A DNA stretch of 64,000 nt from JAOTZA01 sp965224065 (lineage in GTDB: Bacteria > Acidobacteriota > Thermoanaerobaculia > Multivoradales > JAHEKO01): assembly GCA_965224065.1 (NCBI GenBank), contig CBDCYF010000005.1, positions 620,001-684,000 on the forward strand. The letters are read 5' to 3'. The notes under the pieces were generated by a model. The model did not search any database, was not told the DNA's origin, and saw nothing but the letters and a program-made list of their open reading frames with translations. Of this stretch, positions 16,843 through 25,367 are shown piece after piece (the stretch's first letter is position 1; every line of letters begins with the position of its first letter). The position numbers were made by a program, and so were the translations under genes.

Positions 16843-18719
16843 TCTTGCAGAACACGCTCCACCTCCTCTTACTGACTGCGGTTCTCGTCGCGTGCGCTTG
16901 CGCTCCCACCCCACCTCAGAGTACCGATGACACGGTCCTCCCCGCCGACTCCGTCGACCCTCATTCCTTTGCCCGGCCCGGCGAGGTGCGTGTCACCCAT
17001 CTGGCGCTCGATCTGACGGTCGACTTCGAAACCCGGACGCTCGAGGGCACCGCCGCCCTGCGTCTCGAGGGTGAAGGCTCGGAGCTGGTGCTCGACACGC
17101 GGGACCTCGAGGTCGAGGCGGTGCACCTCGCCGACGGCTCGCCCGCGGACTTCTCGCTCGGGGACGAGGTCGAGCTTCTGGGCCGGCCTCTCCACGTCGA
17201 CCTCCAGGATGGCACCGATTTGGTGACCATTCGCTACCGCACGTCGCCGACGGCGGAAGTGCTGCAGTGGCTGGGGCCGGACCAGACCAGCAGCGGACAA
17301 CCGTTTCTCTTCACCCAGTCCCAGGCCATCCTGGCCCGCACCTGGGTGCCCTGCCAGGACACCCCGGCGGTGCGGATGACCTATGAGGCCGCGGTGCACG
17401 TGCCTCCGGCATTGATGGCGGTGATGAGCGCCGAGAACCCGACCGAGAAGGACCCGGACGGCGTCTACCGGTTCCGCATGGAGCAGCCGATCCCCTCTTA
17501 CTTGCTGGCCCTCGCGGTGGGCGACCTCGCCTTCCAACCGCTGGGCGATCGGAGCGGCGTCTTCGCCGAGCCTTCGATCGTCGCCAAGGCAGCCTGGGAG
17601 TTCGCCGACGTCGAGAAGATGATGGTCGCGGCCGAGAAGCTTTACGGTCCATACCGCTGGGAGCGGTACGACCTGCTGGTATTGCCGCCGAGCTTTCCGT
17701 TTGGCGGGATGGAAAACCCCCGGCTCACGTTCGCCACACCGACGATTCTCGCCGGCGACCGCTCGCTGGTCTCCCTGGTGGCCCACGAGTTGGCCCACTC
17801 CTGGTCAGGGAATCTGGTCACCAACGCCACCTGGGACGACTTCTGGCTCAATGAGGGCTTCACCAGCTATATCGAGAACCGGATCATGGAAGAGCTCTAC
17901 GGAGCCGAATACGCGCGGATGCTCGCCTCCCTCAGCCGCCAGGATCTCCTCGGCGAGCTGGAGGAGATGGGGGCGGGTACCCGCGATACACACCTCTTTC
18001 TCGACCTCGAAGGTCGCAACCCCGACGACGGCATGACCGCGATCGCCTATGACAAGGGCGCCGCCTTTCTGGCCACCCTCGAGGGTCTCGCCGGACGGGA
18101 GGCCTGGGACCGCTTTCTGGCCGCCTACTTCTCGGCTTTTGCCTTCCAATCACTCGACACCGAGACCTTTGTCGAGTACCTGCGCGAGAACTTGCTGGAC
18201 GCCGATCCGGAGCTCGCACAAGAAGCGCGGGTAGAAGACTGGATCTACGGCCCCGGCCTGCCGGCCAACGCCAACGCCGCCACCTCAGACGCCTTTGCCG
18301 CGGTCGAGGGCCGGGTGGCCGCCTGGGTGGACGGAACCGCCGCCGCCGATCTCGACGTCGATGGGTGGACGACCCACCACTGGCTCCACTTTCTGCGCCA
18401 TCTTCCCGCCCGTCTCGACGGAACTCAGATGAGTGAGCTCGACTCGACCTTTGGCTTCACCCCTTCGGGCAACGCCGAGATCCTGTGCGCCTGGCTGACG
18501 GTCGCCATCCGCAACGAGTACCGTCCAGCCGATCCGGCCCTGGAGAAGTTCTTGGTCTCGGTGGGGCGTCGCAAGTTCTTGCGACCGCTCTATGCCGAGC
18601 TCGCCAAGACCGAGCGGGGCCTCGAGTGGGCTCGCGACGTCTACGCGCGAGCTCGCAGCGGCTACCACGCGATCTCAAGCGGCACGATCGACGAGATCCT
18701 CGGCTGGAATCCGGCCTAG
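16839..18719 (+). CDS. M1-family aminopeptidase lipoprotein, leukotriene-A4-hydrolase-like
   Basis: The 626-residue protein has a signal peptide with lipobox LVAC, so it is probably anchored to a membrane. It shows the M1 exopeptidase motif GGMENP, the zinc motif HELAH (316-320) and the third ligand Glu in WLNEGF about 20 residues on. The C-terminal part contains YGPGLP and matches the length and helical end domain of leukotriene A4 hydrolase relatives. It should cleave N-terminal residues from peptides outside the cytoplasm, perhaps together with the upstream amidohydrolases. ATGA overlap shows it is the last gene of that operon. Confidence 0.92.
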   Translation: MILQNTLHLLLLTAVLVACACAPTPPQSTDDTVLPADSVDPHSFARPGEVRVTHLALDLTVDFETRTLEGTAALRLEGEGSELVLDTRDLEVEAVHLADGSPADFSLGDEVELLGRPLHVDLQDGTDLVTIRYRTSPTAEVLQWLGPDQTSSGQPFLFTQSQAILARTWVPCQDTPAVRMTYEAAVHVPPALMAVMSAENPTEKDPDGVYRFRMEQPIPSYLLALAVGDLAFQPLGDRSGVFAEPSIVAKAAWEFADVEKMMVAAEKLYGPYRWERYDLLVLPPSFPFGGMENPRLTFATPTILAGDRSLVSLVAHELAHSWSGNLVTNATWDDFWLNEGFTSYIENRIMEELYGAEYARMLASLSRQDLLGELEEMGAGTRDTHLFLDLEGRNPDDGMTAIAYDKGAAFLATLEGLAGREAWDRFLAAYFSAFAFQSLDTETFVEYLRENLLDADPELAQEARVEDWIYGPGLPANANAATSDAFAAVEGRVAAWVDGTAAADLDVDGWTTHHWLHFLRHLPARLDGTQMSELDSTFGFTPSGNAEILCAWLTVAIRNEYRPADPALEKFLVSVGRRKFLRPLYAELAKTERGLEWARDVYARARSGYHAISSGTIDEILGWNPA

Positions 18720-18763
18720 TCTCTGCCGCCTACCGGAGCCGATAGCCGGCGACCAACCGCGCG

Positions 18764-19636
18764 TTAGTTGTTGGGTGCGCCGTCGTCGATCCAGGCGACA
18801 AAGCGGGCGATCTGGGCATCGGTTAGAAACGGCCCCCCTTCGGGCATCCGCTCCCCCATGATGTCGCTGTCGCCTCGCAGTTTCTTGATCAGATAGCTGT
18901 TGTCCGGATCGCCGGGCTCGACCCGGTCGAGATCCGAAACCTGCGCGGAAGGCACATTCACCAGGTTGGCGAACGACTGTCCCGCCACCAGCACTAGCTC
19001 CCCTCTGGCCGTTCCGGCGTCGTGACAGGCCACCACCGCGCAAGTGGGGGTAAAGAAGTCGGTCTGGAGCGAGGACAAGGTCGCCTCGGCGCCCCCGCCC
19101 CCACCACCGGAGTCCACACACGCCGGCAAGGACCCCAGGTCGCGCTTCTTTCGCACCAGATCGACACACACGGTCAGCTCGGCACCGTCCGGGATAGCGG
19201 TGGCCGCCGGCTGGACGGTCACCATCATCAGGTCCCCGGCGGCAATGTTCTTTTTGACCTTGCGGCTGGCCTTGAAAAAACCGTCGTCATCGACATTGAC
19301 GTTGAGCGTGATGCGTTGACCTTTCTTTCCCGATTCGGCCTCGAACTGCGCGCGTACGGTGACCCGCCCGGAGAGTCCCTGGCCGTCCTCGGACAGCAAC
19401 CGGCCCGAGACTTGGACAAAGTTCTTGCGCACCTCTACGGCGGAAGGGAAAAACCAGCTATGGACCAGGGTCGCCTCCCCCGCCGGAATCGCATTGTCCA
19501 GCCGGAACACCAGACGCAGCGTCTGGAAACTGCCGTCGACAAAGAGCGGCACACAGCCGGCGGCGAACAGTGCCAGCGTCGTGGCCAGCGCCGGGGTGAG
19601 GAACCGCGCGGTAAACCGTCGAAAAATTGATCTCAT
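18764..19636 (-). CDS. lipoprotein with C-terminal cytochrome-c-like domain
   Basis: The 290-residue product has a lipobox (LFAAGC). A beta-rich N-terminal region (about 45-170) and a Gly-rich linker lead to a 100-residue domain with CAVVACH and, much later, ERMPEGGPFLTDAQIARFVAWIDD (two parts of one motif). That ending is typical of cytochrome-c-like domains that supply a distal Met. The heme motif is CX4CH, not CX2CH, so attachment is possible but not certain. GGGAGGG precedes ATG 19636. It probably stands alone, convergent with the M1 gene. Confidence 0.7.
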   Translation of the reverse strand: MRSIFRRFTARFLTPALATTLALFAAGCVPLFVDGSFQTLRLVFRLDNAIPAGEATLVHSWFFPSAVEVRKNFVQVSGRLLSEDGQGLSGRVTVRAQFEAESGKKGQRITLNVNVDDDGFFKASRKVKKNIAAGDLMMVTVQPAATAIPDGAELTVCVDLVRKKRDLGSLPACVDSGGGGGGAEATLSSLQTDFFTPTCAVVACHDAGTARGELVLVAGQSFANLVNVPSAQVSDLDRVEPGDPDNSYLIKKLRGDSDIMGERMPEGGPFLTDAQIARFVAWIDDGAPNN

Positions 19637-19802
19637 GTTCCCTCCCGGGGTTCGGGCTCGCCAGCCATTCTAGCCCGACCTTCGTGCCGGGACCGTAACG
19701 GGAAAGCCACCGGTGGCCGCCCGGACGGGCCGTCTATCTCTACGAATCATCCGGGTGTCTGGATGCCGCCGGATGTCGGCGGACACCGTGCCGGCCCGGC
19801 CA

Positions 19803-19838
19803 GCGATCGGCAATCGCCCATCGGCAATCGCCGATCGC
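19803..19838. repeat. short imperfect repeats with a 9-bp inverted repeat downstream of the acyl-CoA dehydrogenase
   Basis: GCGATCGGC near the left end and GCCGATCGC at the right end are inverted copies around a loop that repeats ATCGGCAATCGCC imperfectly. It lies just beyond the acyl-CoA dehydrogenase stop on the minus strand and could fold in its 3' untranslated region. There is no T-run, so it is not a clear intrinsic terminator. Confidence 0.35.
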
Positions 19839-19847
19839 AGCGGCCGC

Positions 19848-21797
19848 TCAGGAAGGAACGGCGGTCGCCGTGGGCTCGGCGGTCGGCGCGACGTCAGCGA
19901 CATCGGCGACATCGGCAATTAACCGCTCGGCCTCGGCCGCCAACCGGCTCTCGACCGAGACCCCACCCGCCTCCAGCCACCGGTGCTCACCGTCCATGAC
20001 CGCGACTCCCAGCTTGTACTTGAGGACGTCGTCGTTGCGCCACAGATCCCGGAAGGTCTGCCGCACCGTACGGCGGGACATCCGGCAGAACGCGTCGGCC
20101 AGCCAGATGGCGTGATCCGCGTCCGGGTCACCGGCTCGCCGCATCGCCTCGGCGCGCGCCACCGTCGCGGTCACGGCAAAGAGCTCATTGGCGATGTCCA
20201 CGACGCGAAACAGAAACCCCTGCTTGTACTGCAAACGCCCGCGGTAGACGTTCATGGCGTGAAAGACCTGCCGAGCCAGCTTGCGGGTCGAGCGATCCGC
20301 AAACCGCAGGTGGGTCGCCAGCCGGCCAAAAGAACCGTAGCGGGGCCAGCGCCCCCAACCCAGCCAGCGAGTCGGATACCAGAGAGCGTAAAACGCCCCG
20401 CTCTTCAAAAAGGCACCAATCCGGCGGCCCAGCGGAGCGTCCGGGTCGATCAGGGCGCCGGCGACCTCGAGATGCTTGTCCACCGCTTCGCGGGCCATCA
20501 ACAGATGCATGATCTCGCTCGAGCCCTCGAAAATCCGGTTGATCCGGTAGTCGCGCATCAGCCGCTCGACCCCGATCGGCTCTTCGCCACGGTTGGCCAG
20601 CGAGTCCTCGGTCTCGTAGCCGCGCCCACCCCGGATCTGCATGGTCTTGTCGATCATTTCCCAGGTGCGCTCGGAGTTCCACAGCTTGCAGGCCGCGGCT
20701 TCGAGACGGATATCGTGTTTACCCTCGTCCGCCATCGCCGTCGCCAGCGACGCGATGGACTCCATGGCAAAGGTGTAAGCAGCCACCTCCGCCGTTCGAT
20801 GGGCGATCGCTTCGTGCTTGCCAATCGGTTTGCCCCACTGGACGCGCTCGCGGGTCCATCGCCGGCAGATCTCGAGACAGACCTTGGCCGAGCCCACCGA
20901 GCCGTTGGGGATCGACAGCCGGCCGTCGTTGAGCGTGGTGAGTGCGATCTTGAGGCCACGCCCCTCTTTGCCGATCAGATTCTCGGCCGGAACCCTCACG
21001 TCGGTAAACCGAATGACCGCGTTGGCCAGGGCCTTGAGACCCATAAAGTGGCAGCGCGTCACAACCTCCACGCCCGGCCAGTCCGTCTCGACGACAAAGG
21101 CCGAGATTTTCCGCGTCTCGGGATCGACGGCCATGACCACCAGCAGCTTGGCGAGCGTGCCGTTGGTGCACCAGAGCTTGACCCCGTTCATCCGGTAGTC
21201 GCCCTCGGGTGTCTTGACCACGGTGGTCGCAAGCCGCGCGGGATCGGACCCGACGTCGGGCTCGGTCAACGCAAAGGCTGAGATCTCTCCGGCGGCACAC
21301 CGCGGCAGATACTTGTCCTTGAGCACCCGGGAGCCGAAGAGCTTGAGCGGCTGCGGCACGCCGATCGATTGATGGGCGGACAGCAGCGCCGAGAGATTGC
21401 CGTCGACCCCACCCACCAGCTTCATGACTTCTTGATACTCCCGGTTGGAAAAGCCCAGACCGCCATACTCCTTGGGGATCTTCATCCCAAAGGCGCCGAG
21501 CTTGCGGAGAGCGTCCAGAACATTCTCGGGGTACTCGCCGGTCCGGTCGATCTCCCGCGAGTCCACCTGGACCGTCAGCAGTTCCTTCATTGCCAAAAAG
21601 AAGGCGTCGAACTCGGGATTGGACGCCGCCGGCTGCGGGTAGGGATGGATGAGATCGAGCCGGAAATTGCCGAGGAACATCTCGCGCATAAAGCTGGGCT
21701 GGTTCCACTCGATCTGCCGGGAAGCCTCGGCGACCTCCCTGGCCTCTTTTTCGCCGACCTGGGCGCTCACGGCCCGGCCGTCTGCGGATCTGCTCAT
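19848..21797 (-). CDS. acyl-CoA dehydrogenase, VLCAD/ACAD9-like size
   Basis: The 649-residue flavoprotein introduces the first double bond in fatty acyl-CoA oxidation. The FAD/substrate signatures are ALTEPDVGSDPA, WCTNG and the RINRIFEGSSEIM region, whose Glu corresponds to the catalytic base of long-chain members. The extra C-terminal helical domain (about 450-620) gives the length of very-long-chain and ACAD9 relatives. The last 25 residues are a low-complexity Asp-Val-Ala repeat and Ala/Thr/Pro tail that looks dispensable. ATG 21797 follows a long intergenic region towards the EamA gene. The electron acceptor (ETF) is not in the window. Confidence 0.93.
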   Translation of the reverse strand: MSRSADGRAVSAQVGEKEAREVAEASRQIEWNQPSFMREMFLGNFRLDLIHPYPQPAASNPEFDAFFLAMKELLTVQVDSREIDRTGEYPENVLDALRKLGAFGMKIPKEYGGLGFSNREYQEVMKLVGGVDGNLSALLSAHQSIGVPQPLKLFGSRVLKDKYLPRCAAGEISAFALTEPDVGSDPARLATTVVKTPEGDYRMNGVKLWCTNGTLAKLLVVMAVDPETRKISAFVVETDWPGVEVVTRCHFMGLKALANAVIRFTDVRVPAENLIGKEGRGLKIALTTLNDGRLSIPNGSVGSAKVCLEICRRWTRERVQWGKPIGKHEAIAHRTAEVAAYTFAMESIASLATAMADEGKHDIRLEAAACKLWNSERTWEMIDKTMQIRGGRGYETEDSLANRGEEPIGVERLMRDYRINRIFEGSSEIMHLLMAREAVDKHLEVAGALIDPDAPLGRRIGAFLKSGAFYALWYPTRWLGWGRWPRYGSFGRLATHLRFADRSTRKLARQVFHAMNVYRGRLQYKQGFLFRVVDIANELFAVTATVARAEAMRRAGDPDADHAIWLADAFCRMSRRTVRQTFRDLWRNDDVLKYKLGVAVMDGEHRWLEAGGVSVESRLAAEAERLIADVADVADVAPTAEPTATAVPS

Positions 21798-21888
21798 CCA
21801 GAAACCTCGTTCTTTTCCCAGGAACCTGCTCTCATTCTATTCCTCGACTTGTCCGATCGGTCAATTTTTGCCGCATCGCGACAAGAAG

Positions 21889-22800
21889 TCAAGACGCGGT
21901 GCGGCGAGAGCGACCCGCCGCGATCCCCACCCCGGACAGTACGAGTAGGGCGCCGGCACCCGTCCTAAGCGTCAACGGCTCCCCCAGAAACACCGTCCCC
22001 ACCAAGACCGCCACCACCGGGATCGCGAGGGTGATCACCGAAAGCCGCGTCGCGGCAATGCGCTCCAGCAACCAATAGTGAACGGTAAAGGTGAAAGCCG
22101 ACCCGAGAACGGCCAGGTAGAGCAGCATGGCCACGGTTCGGCCGTCGAAGCGGAACGACCGGCCACCTTCCACCAGCCAGGCAACGACACCCATCAAGAC
22201 ACCGGTGGCCAGCATAGGAACCGCCACCAGGTTGATCGGGTGAATGCCGCTCCCCCACTTCTTAACCAGCACGTGGGACACCGCCGCCCCCAACGGCGAG
22301 CCCAGCATCACAAAGGCCGCCAGGGCCGATCGCTCACCGGTCAAGGCCAGATCGTCGGAGAAAAGAGTCAGCACGCCGGCGAGCCCAACACCGAGTCCCA
22401 GGAGCTGCCAACCATCGAGCGGCTCCGCGGGCAACCACAGGTGAGCGAGCACGGCGACAAACAGCGGGAAGGTCGCAAACAACACCGAGGTCAGCCCGGA
22501 CGAGATCCACTGTTCGGCCCAGTACACGATGCCGTAGGAAAGACAAAACGAGAACAGGGTCACGATCGCCCACAACCGGTAGAGACGCCCTCCGTGCTGC
22601 GGCTCGATTTTCAACAGACGACCGAGGGCCAGGAGCAGGGCACCCGCGATCGCAAAGCGGAGAGCCACACCGGCGAAAGGCGGCAGACCCTCGAGACCGA
22701 TCCGGATCGCCGCCCAGGTCGTCCCCCAGATGAGGATGAGGGAGACAATCGCCAGCGCGACCCAGAACGAGCTGGTAGCGGGACGCTCGGTTTGACTCAG
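21889..22800 (-). CDS. EamA/DMT-family membrane transporter, probable CTG start
   Basis: The protein has ten hydrophobic segments in two EamA halves. The first ATG/GTG/TTG candidate is GTG 22668, but that would remove the first helix. Upstream in the same frame lie 44 codons encoding IVSLILIWGTTWAAI and LPPFAG, the canonical EamA N terminus. The frame stays open back to the asnS TAG. The best start in this extension is CTG 22800, with GAGGCG about 6 bases before it. The substrate is unknown; the family exports small metabolites. The asnS stop is 15 bases upstream in the same frame, so the two genes are cotranscribed and may be coupled. Confidence 0.8.
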   Translation of the reverse strand: MSQTERPATSSFWVALAIVSLILIWGTTWAAIRIGLEGLPPFAGVALRFAIAGALLLALGRLLKIEPQHGGRLYRLWAIVTLFSFCLSYGIVYWAEQWISSGLTSVLFATFPLFVAVLAHLWLPAEPLDGWQLLGLGVGLAGVLTLFSDDLALTGERSALAAFVMLGSPLGAAVSHVLVKKWGSGIHPINLVAVPMLATGVLMGVVAWLVEGGRSFRFDGRTVAMLLYLAVLGSAFTFTVHYWLLERIAATRLSVITLAIPVVAVLVGTVFLGEPLTLRTGAGALLVLSGVGIAAGRSRRTAS

Positions 22801-22815
22801 TTTGCGCGCCTCAGC

Positions 22816-24102
22816 CTACGGATAGAGGCGCGACAGCATTCGGGGATAGGGGATCGTCTCACGTAGATGCTTGGCGCCACACATCCAGGCGACAAAGCGC
22901 TCCAGCCCCATGCCAAAGCCGCTGTGCGGAAAGGTGCCGTAACGGCGGACATCGAGATACCACTCGAATGCCTCCCGCGGCAGTTGGTGGCTCCGCACCC
23001 GCTCCTCGAGGAGCTCCAGGTCGTGGATCCTCTGGCTTCCCCCGACGATCTCGCCGTAGCCCTCGGGCGCCAGGATGTCGAGCCCCAATACCAGCCTGTC
23101 GTCTTCGGGGTCGGGCTCCATATAAAACGCCTTGATCGCCGCTGGGAAGTGGGTCACCATCACCGGCCGGTCGTGGTCGGCGGCAAGCAGCGTCTCGTGC
23201 TCGGCGCCGAAATCGTCGCCCCATTCGATCTCCTGGCCCAGCTCCACCAGCCGATCGACCGCCTGGCTGTAGGTCATCCGGGGAAACGGCGCAAGAACCC
23301 GCTCGAGCGATTGGGTGTCGCGCTCGAGCGTCCGGAGCTCCTCGGAGCATCGATCGAGCACCCGGGCGACCAGCGCGCACACAAAGTCCTCAGCCAGCTC
23401 GCACAGGCCGTCGAACTCCAGAAACGCCACCTCGGGCTCGACCATCCAGAACTCGGTCAGGTGCCGCCGTGTCTTGGATTTCTCCGCCCGGAAGGTCGGT
23501 CCGAAACAGTAGACCTTGCCAAAGGCCGCCGCGGCCGGCTCCAAATACAGTTGCCCCGACTGGCTCAGATACGCCTTGTCGCCAAAATAGTCGGTCTCGA
23601 ACAGCGTCGACGTGCCCTCGCAGGCCGCCGGTGTGAGGATCGGTGAATCGATCAGAGTAAAACCGCGGTCGTAGAGATCATCACGAATCGCCTGCACCAC
23701 CTCGCTGCGCACCGCCAGCGCGGCGCGCTGCTTGGAGGACCGCAGCCACAGGTGGCGGTGGTCCATCAGAAACGCGACCCCGTGCTCCTTGGGGCGGATC
23801 GGAAAGTCGTCGCTGAGCGCGTCGACGGCAAACTCGGTTGCGTGGATCTCGTAGCCGCCGGGAGCCCGCGCGTCCTCGCTGACCGTGCCCCGCAAGCGCA
23901 CCGTCGACTCCTGGGTCACCTGCTCGACCGCTTCCCAGGCGTCATCCGAGACTTCCGCCCGGCTGACCACGGCCTGCACCACCCCGGTGCCGTCGCGCAC
24001 CTGCAGGAACCCGATCTTCCCGCTCGAGCGCTTGCCGGCAAGCCAGCCATGCAGCTCGACCTCCTGGCCGACGTGTTCGGAGAGTTTTTCGATGGTGTGC
24101 AC
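22816..24102 (-). CDS. asnS: asparaginyl-tRNA synthetase
   Basis: The 428-residue class IIb synthetase charges tRNA-Asn. The N-terminal OB-fold anticodon domain (VELHGWLAGKRSSGKIGFLQVRDG region) precedes the catalytic core with motif 2 (FRAEKSKTRRHLTEFWM) and motif 3 (GFGMGLERF). The phrase HLTEFWMVEPE marks AsnRS and not AspRS. GTG 24102 is chosen because GAGGAG precedes it by 8 bases; an upstream TTG (24120) lies on the wrong side of that signal. The stop is followed in frame by the EamA gene. Confidence 0.95.
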   Translation of the reverse strand: MHTIEKLSEHVGQEVELHGWLAGKRSSGKIGFLQVRDGTGVVQAVVSRAEVSDDAWEAVEQVTQESTVRLRGTVSEDARAPGGYEIHATEFAVDALSDDFPIRPKEHGVAFLMDHRHLWLRSSKQRAALAVRSEVVQAIRDDLYDRGFTLIDSPILTPAACEGTSTLFETDYFGDKAYLSQSGQLYLEPAAAAFGKVYCFGPTFRAEKSKTRRHLTEFWMVEPEVAFLEFDGLCELAEDFVCALVARVLDRCSEELRTLERDTQSLERVLAPFPRMTYSQAVDRLVELGQEIEWGDDFGAEHETLLAADHDRPVMVTHFPAAIKAFYMEPDPEDDRLVLGLDILAPEGYGEIVGGSQRIHDLELLEERVRSHQLPREAFEWYLDVRRYGTFPHSGFGMGLERFVAWMCGAKHLRETIPYPRMLSRLYP

Positions 24103-24188
24103 GGTGGAAGCTCCTCGCAAGACGCCGGATTCTATCCCTAGCAGCCGTGGCAGGAGCCCCTTCCGGTCGCAACGAGTACACTGGCGGT

Positions 24189-24620
24189 GTGATCAAGCGT
24201 ATTCCCCGGATCAAAACGGTGATGACGCCGTTCCCCTACTCGGTGGGGATCGACGAGCCGCTCGAGACGGCCGCCCGCAAGATGAGTGGCCACGGTTTCC
24301 GTCACCTGCCGGTGATGGACGGCTCGACCCTGGTCGGCGTGCTGAGCGAGCGGCTGCTGCGCCAGGCCGTGGAGCGGGCCAAGAGCTCGGGGCACGAGGC
24401 CACGGTGCGTGACGTGGCGATGAGCGACGCCTATGTCGTCGGACTCGAGGAACGTCTTGACAGTGTCGTCCTCGGGATGGCCGAGCGACACGTGGGCGCG
24501 GCCCTGGTGGTCAAGAACGACCGTCTGGCCGGGATCTTCACCTCCACCGACGCCTGCCGCTATCTCGGCGAGCTGCTGCGCTCCGAGTTTCCACTCGGTG
24601 GCGGCGACGAGGTCGCCTAG
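24189..24620 (+). CDS. CBS-domain pair protein
   Basis: The roughly 143-residue protein is two CBS motifs and little else (VMTPFPYSVGIDEPL, HLPVMDGSTLVGVLSE, then SDAYVVGLEERLDSV and AALVVKNDRLAGIFTSTD). CBS pairs bind adenine nucleotides and regulate partners; no partner domain is fused. GTG 24189 places the start at the domain edge; GTG 24147 would add 14 unrelated residues. A TACACT sits 7 bases before GTG 24189, so the transcript may be leaderless. It is divergent from asnS. Confidence 0.85.
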   Translation: MIKRIPRIKTVMTPFPYSVGIDEPLETAARKMSGHGFRHLPVMDGSTLVGVLSERLLRQAVERAKSSGHEATVRDVAMSDAYVVGLEERLDSVVLGMAERHVGAALVVKNDRLAGIFTSTDACRYLGELLRSEFPLGGGDEVA

Positions 24621-24641
24621 CCTGTCTTTCTCACCCGGTTT

Positions 24642-25355
24642 CTACTGCGGCGGCGCGTTCATCGGCTGCAACCTCTCCAGCGCTTCCGCGGCGGCACGTC
24701 GCTCCGCTTCCTTCTTCGACCGACCGCTGCCCACCCCGGCGACCGCTCCGCGGACCCGGCATTCCACCACGAACTTCTTGCTGTGGTCGGGTCCCTCCTC
24801 GGCGACCAGGTCGTAGCGCGGGAGCTCCCAGCCGCGCGCCTGAACCGCTTCCTGGAGTCTCGATTTGGCGTCCGCCAGCCGATCGGCGCCGGTCTCCGGC
24901 AGCGCCTCCACGAGCATCGGAACCACCACACGCCGCGCGGCCTCCAGCCCACCATCGAGATAGACCGCGCCGATCGCCGCCTCCATGGCATCCGACAAAA
25001 TGGAGCGTTTCTCGCAACCCCCGGAGCGAGCCTCCCCCACGCCCAGCTTGATGTGGGCGCCCAGATCGAGCCGCCGAGCGTGCTCGGCCAGCACCGGTTC
25101 CGAGACCAGCCATGCGTTGAGCTTGGACAGCTCCCCCTCGGAAACCTCGGGATGGCCCGAATAGAGCCACTCGACCGAGATCACCCCCAGCACGGCGTCA
25201 CCCAGGAACTCGAGCCGCTCGTTGTTGCGGTCGAGCCCCTTCTCGTTGGCATACGATCGATGGGTCAGGGCTCGCTGGAGAAGCTCCGGCCGGCGGAAGC
25301 GGTGGCCGAGGGCTCGCTCGATCCCCGCGCGGGGACGACCCCAGAACAACCTCAC
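24642..25355 (-). CDS. rnc: ribonuclease III
   Basis: The 237-residue enzyme cleaves double-stranded RNA in rRNA and mRNA processing. The signature NERLEFLGDAVLG and the second acidic site (SDAMEAAIGAVYLDGG) are intact. The C-terminal double-stranded-RNA-binding domain spans about 160-230. It starts at GTG 12 bp after the mutL stop and is the last gene of the run that begins at mgtE. Confidence 0.95.
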   Translation of the reverse strand: MRLFWGRPRAGIERALGHRFRRPELLQRALTHRSYANEKGLDRNNERLEFLGDAVLGVISVEWLYSGHPEVSEGELSKLNAWLVSEPVLAEHARRLDLGAHIKLGVGEARSGGCEKRSILSDAMEAAIGAVYLDGGLEAARRVVVPMLVEALPETGADRLADAKSRLQEAVQARGWELPRYDLVAEEGPDHSKKFVVECRVRGAVAGVGSGRSKKEAERRAAAEALERLQPMNAPPQ

Positions 25356-25367
25356 GGATCGGCGCCT

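Noticed and set aside
19803..19838. Start of a CRISPR-like or tandem repeat array
   Set aside because: Only two imperfect units with no spacers; better described as a small hairpin.
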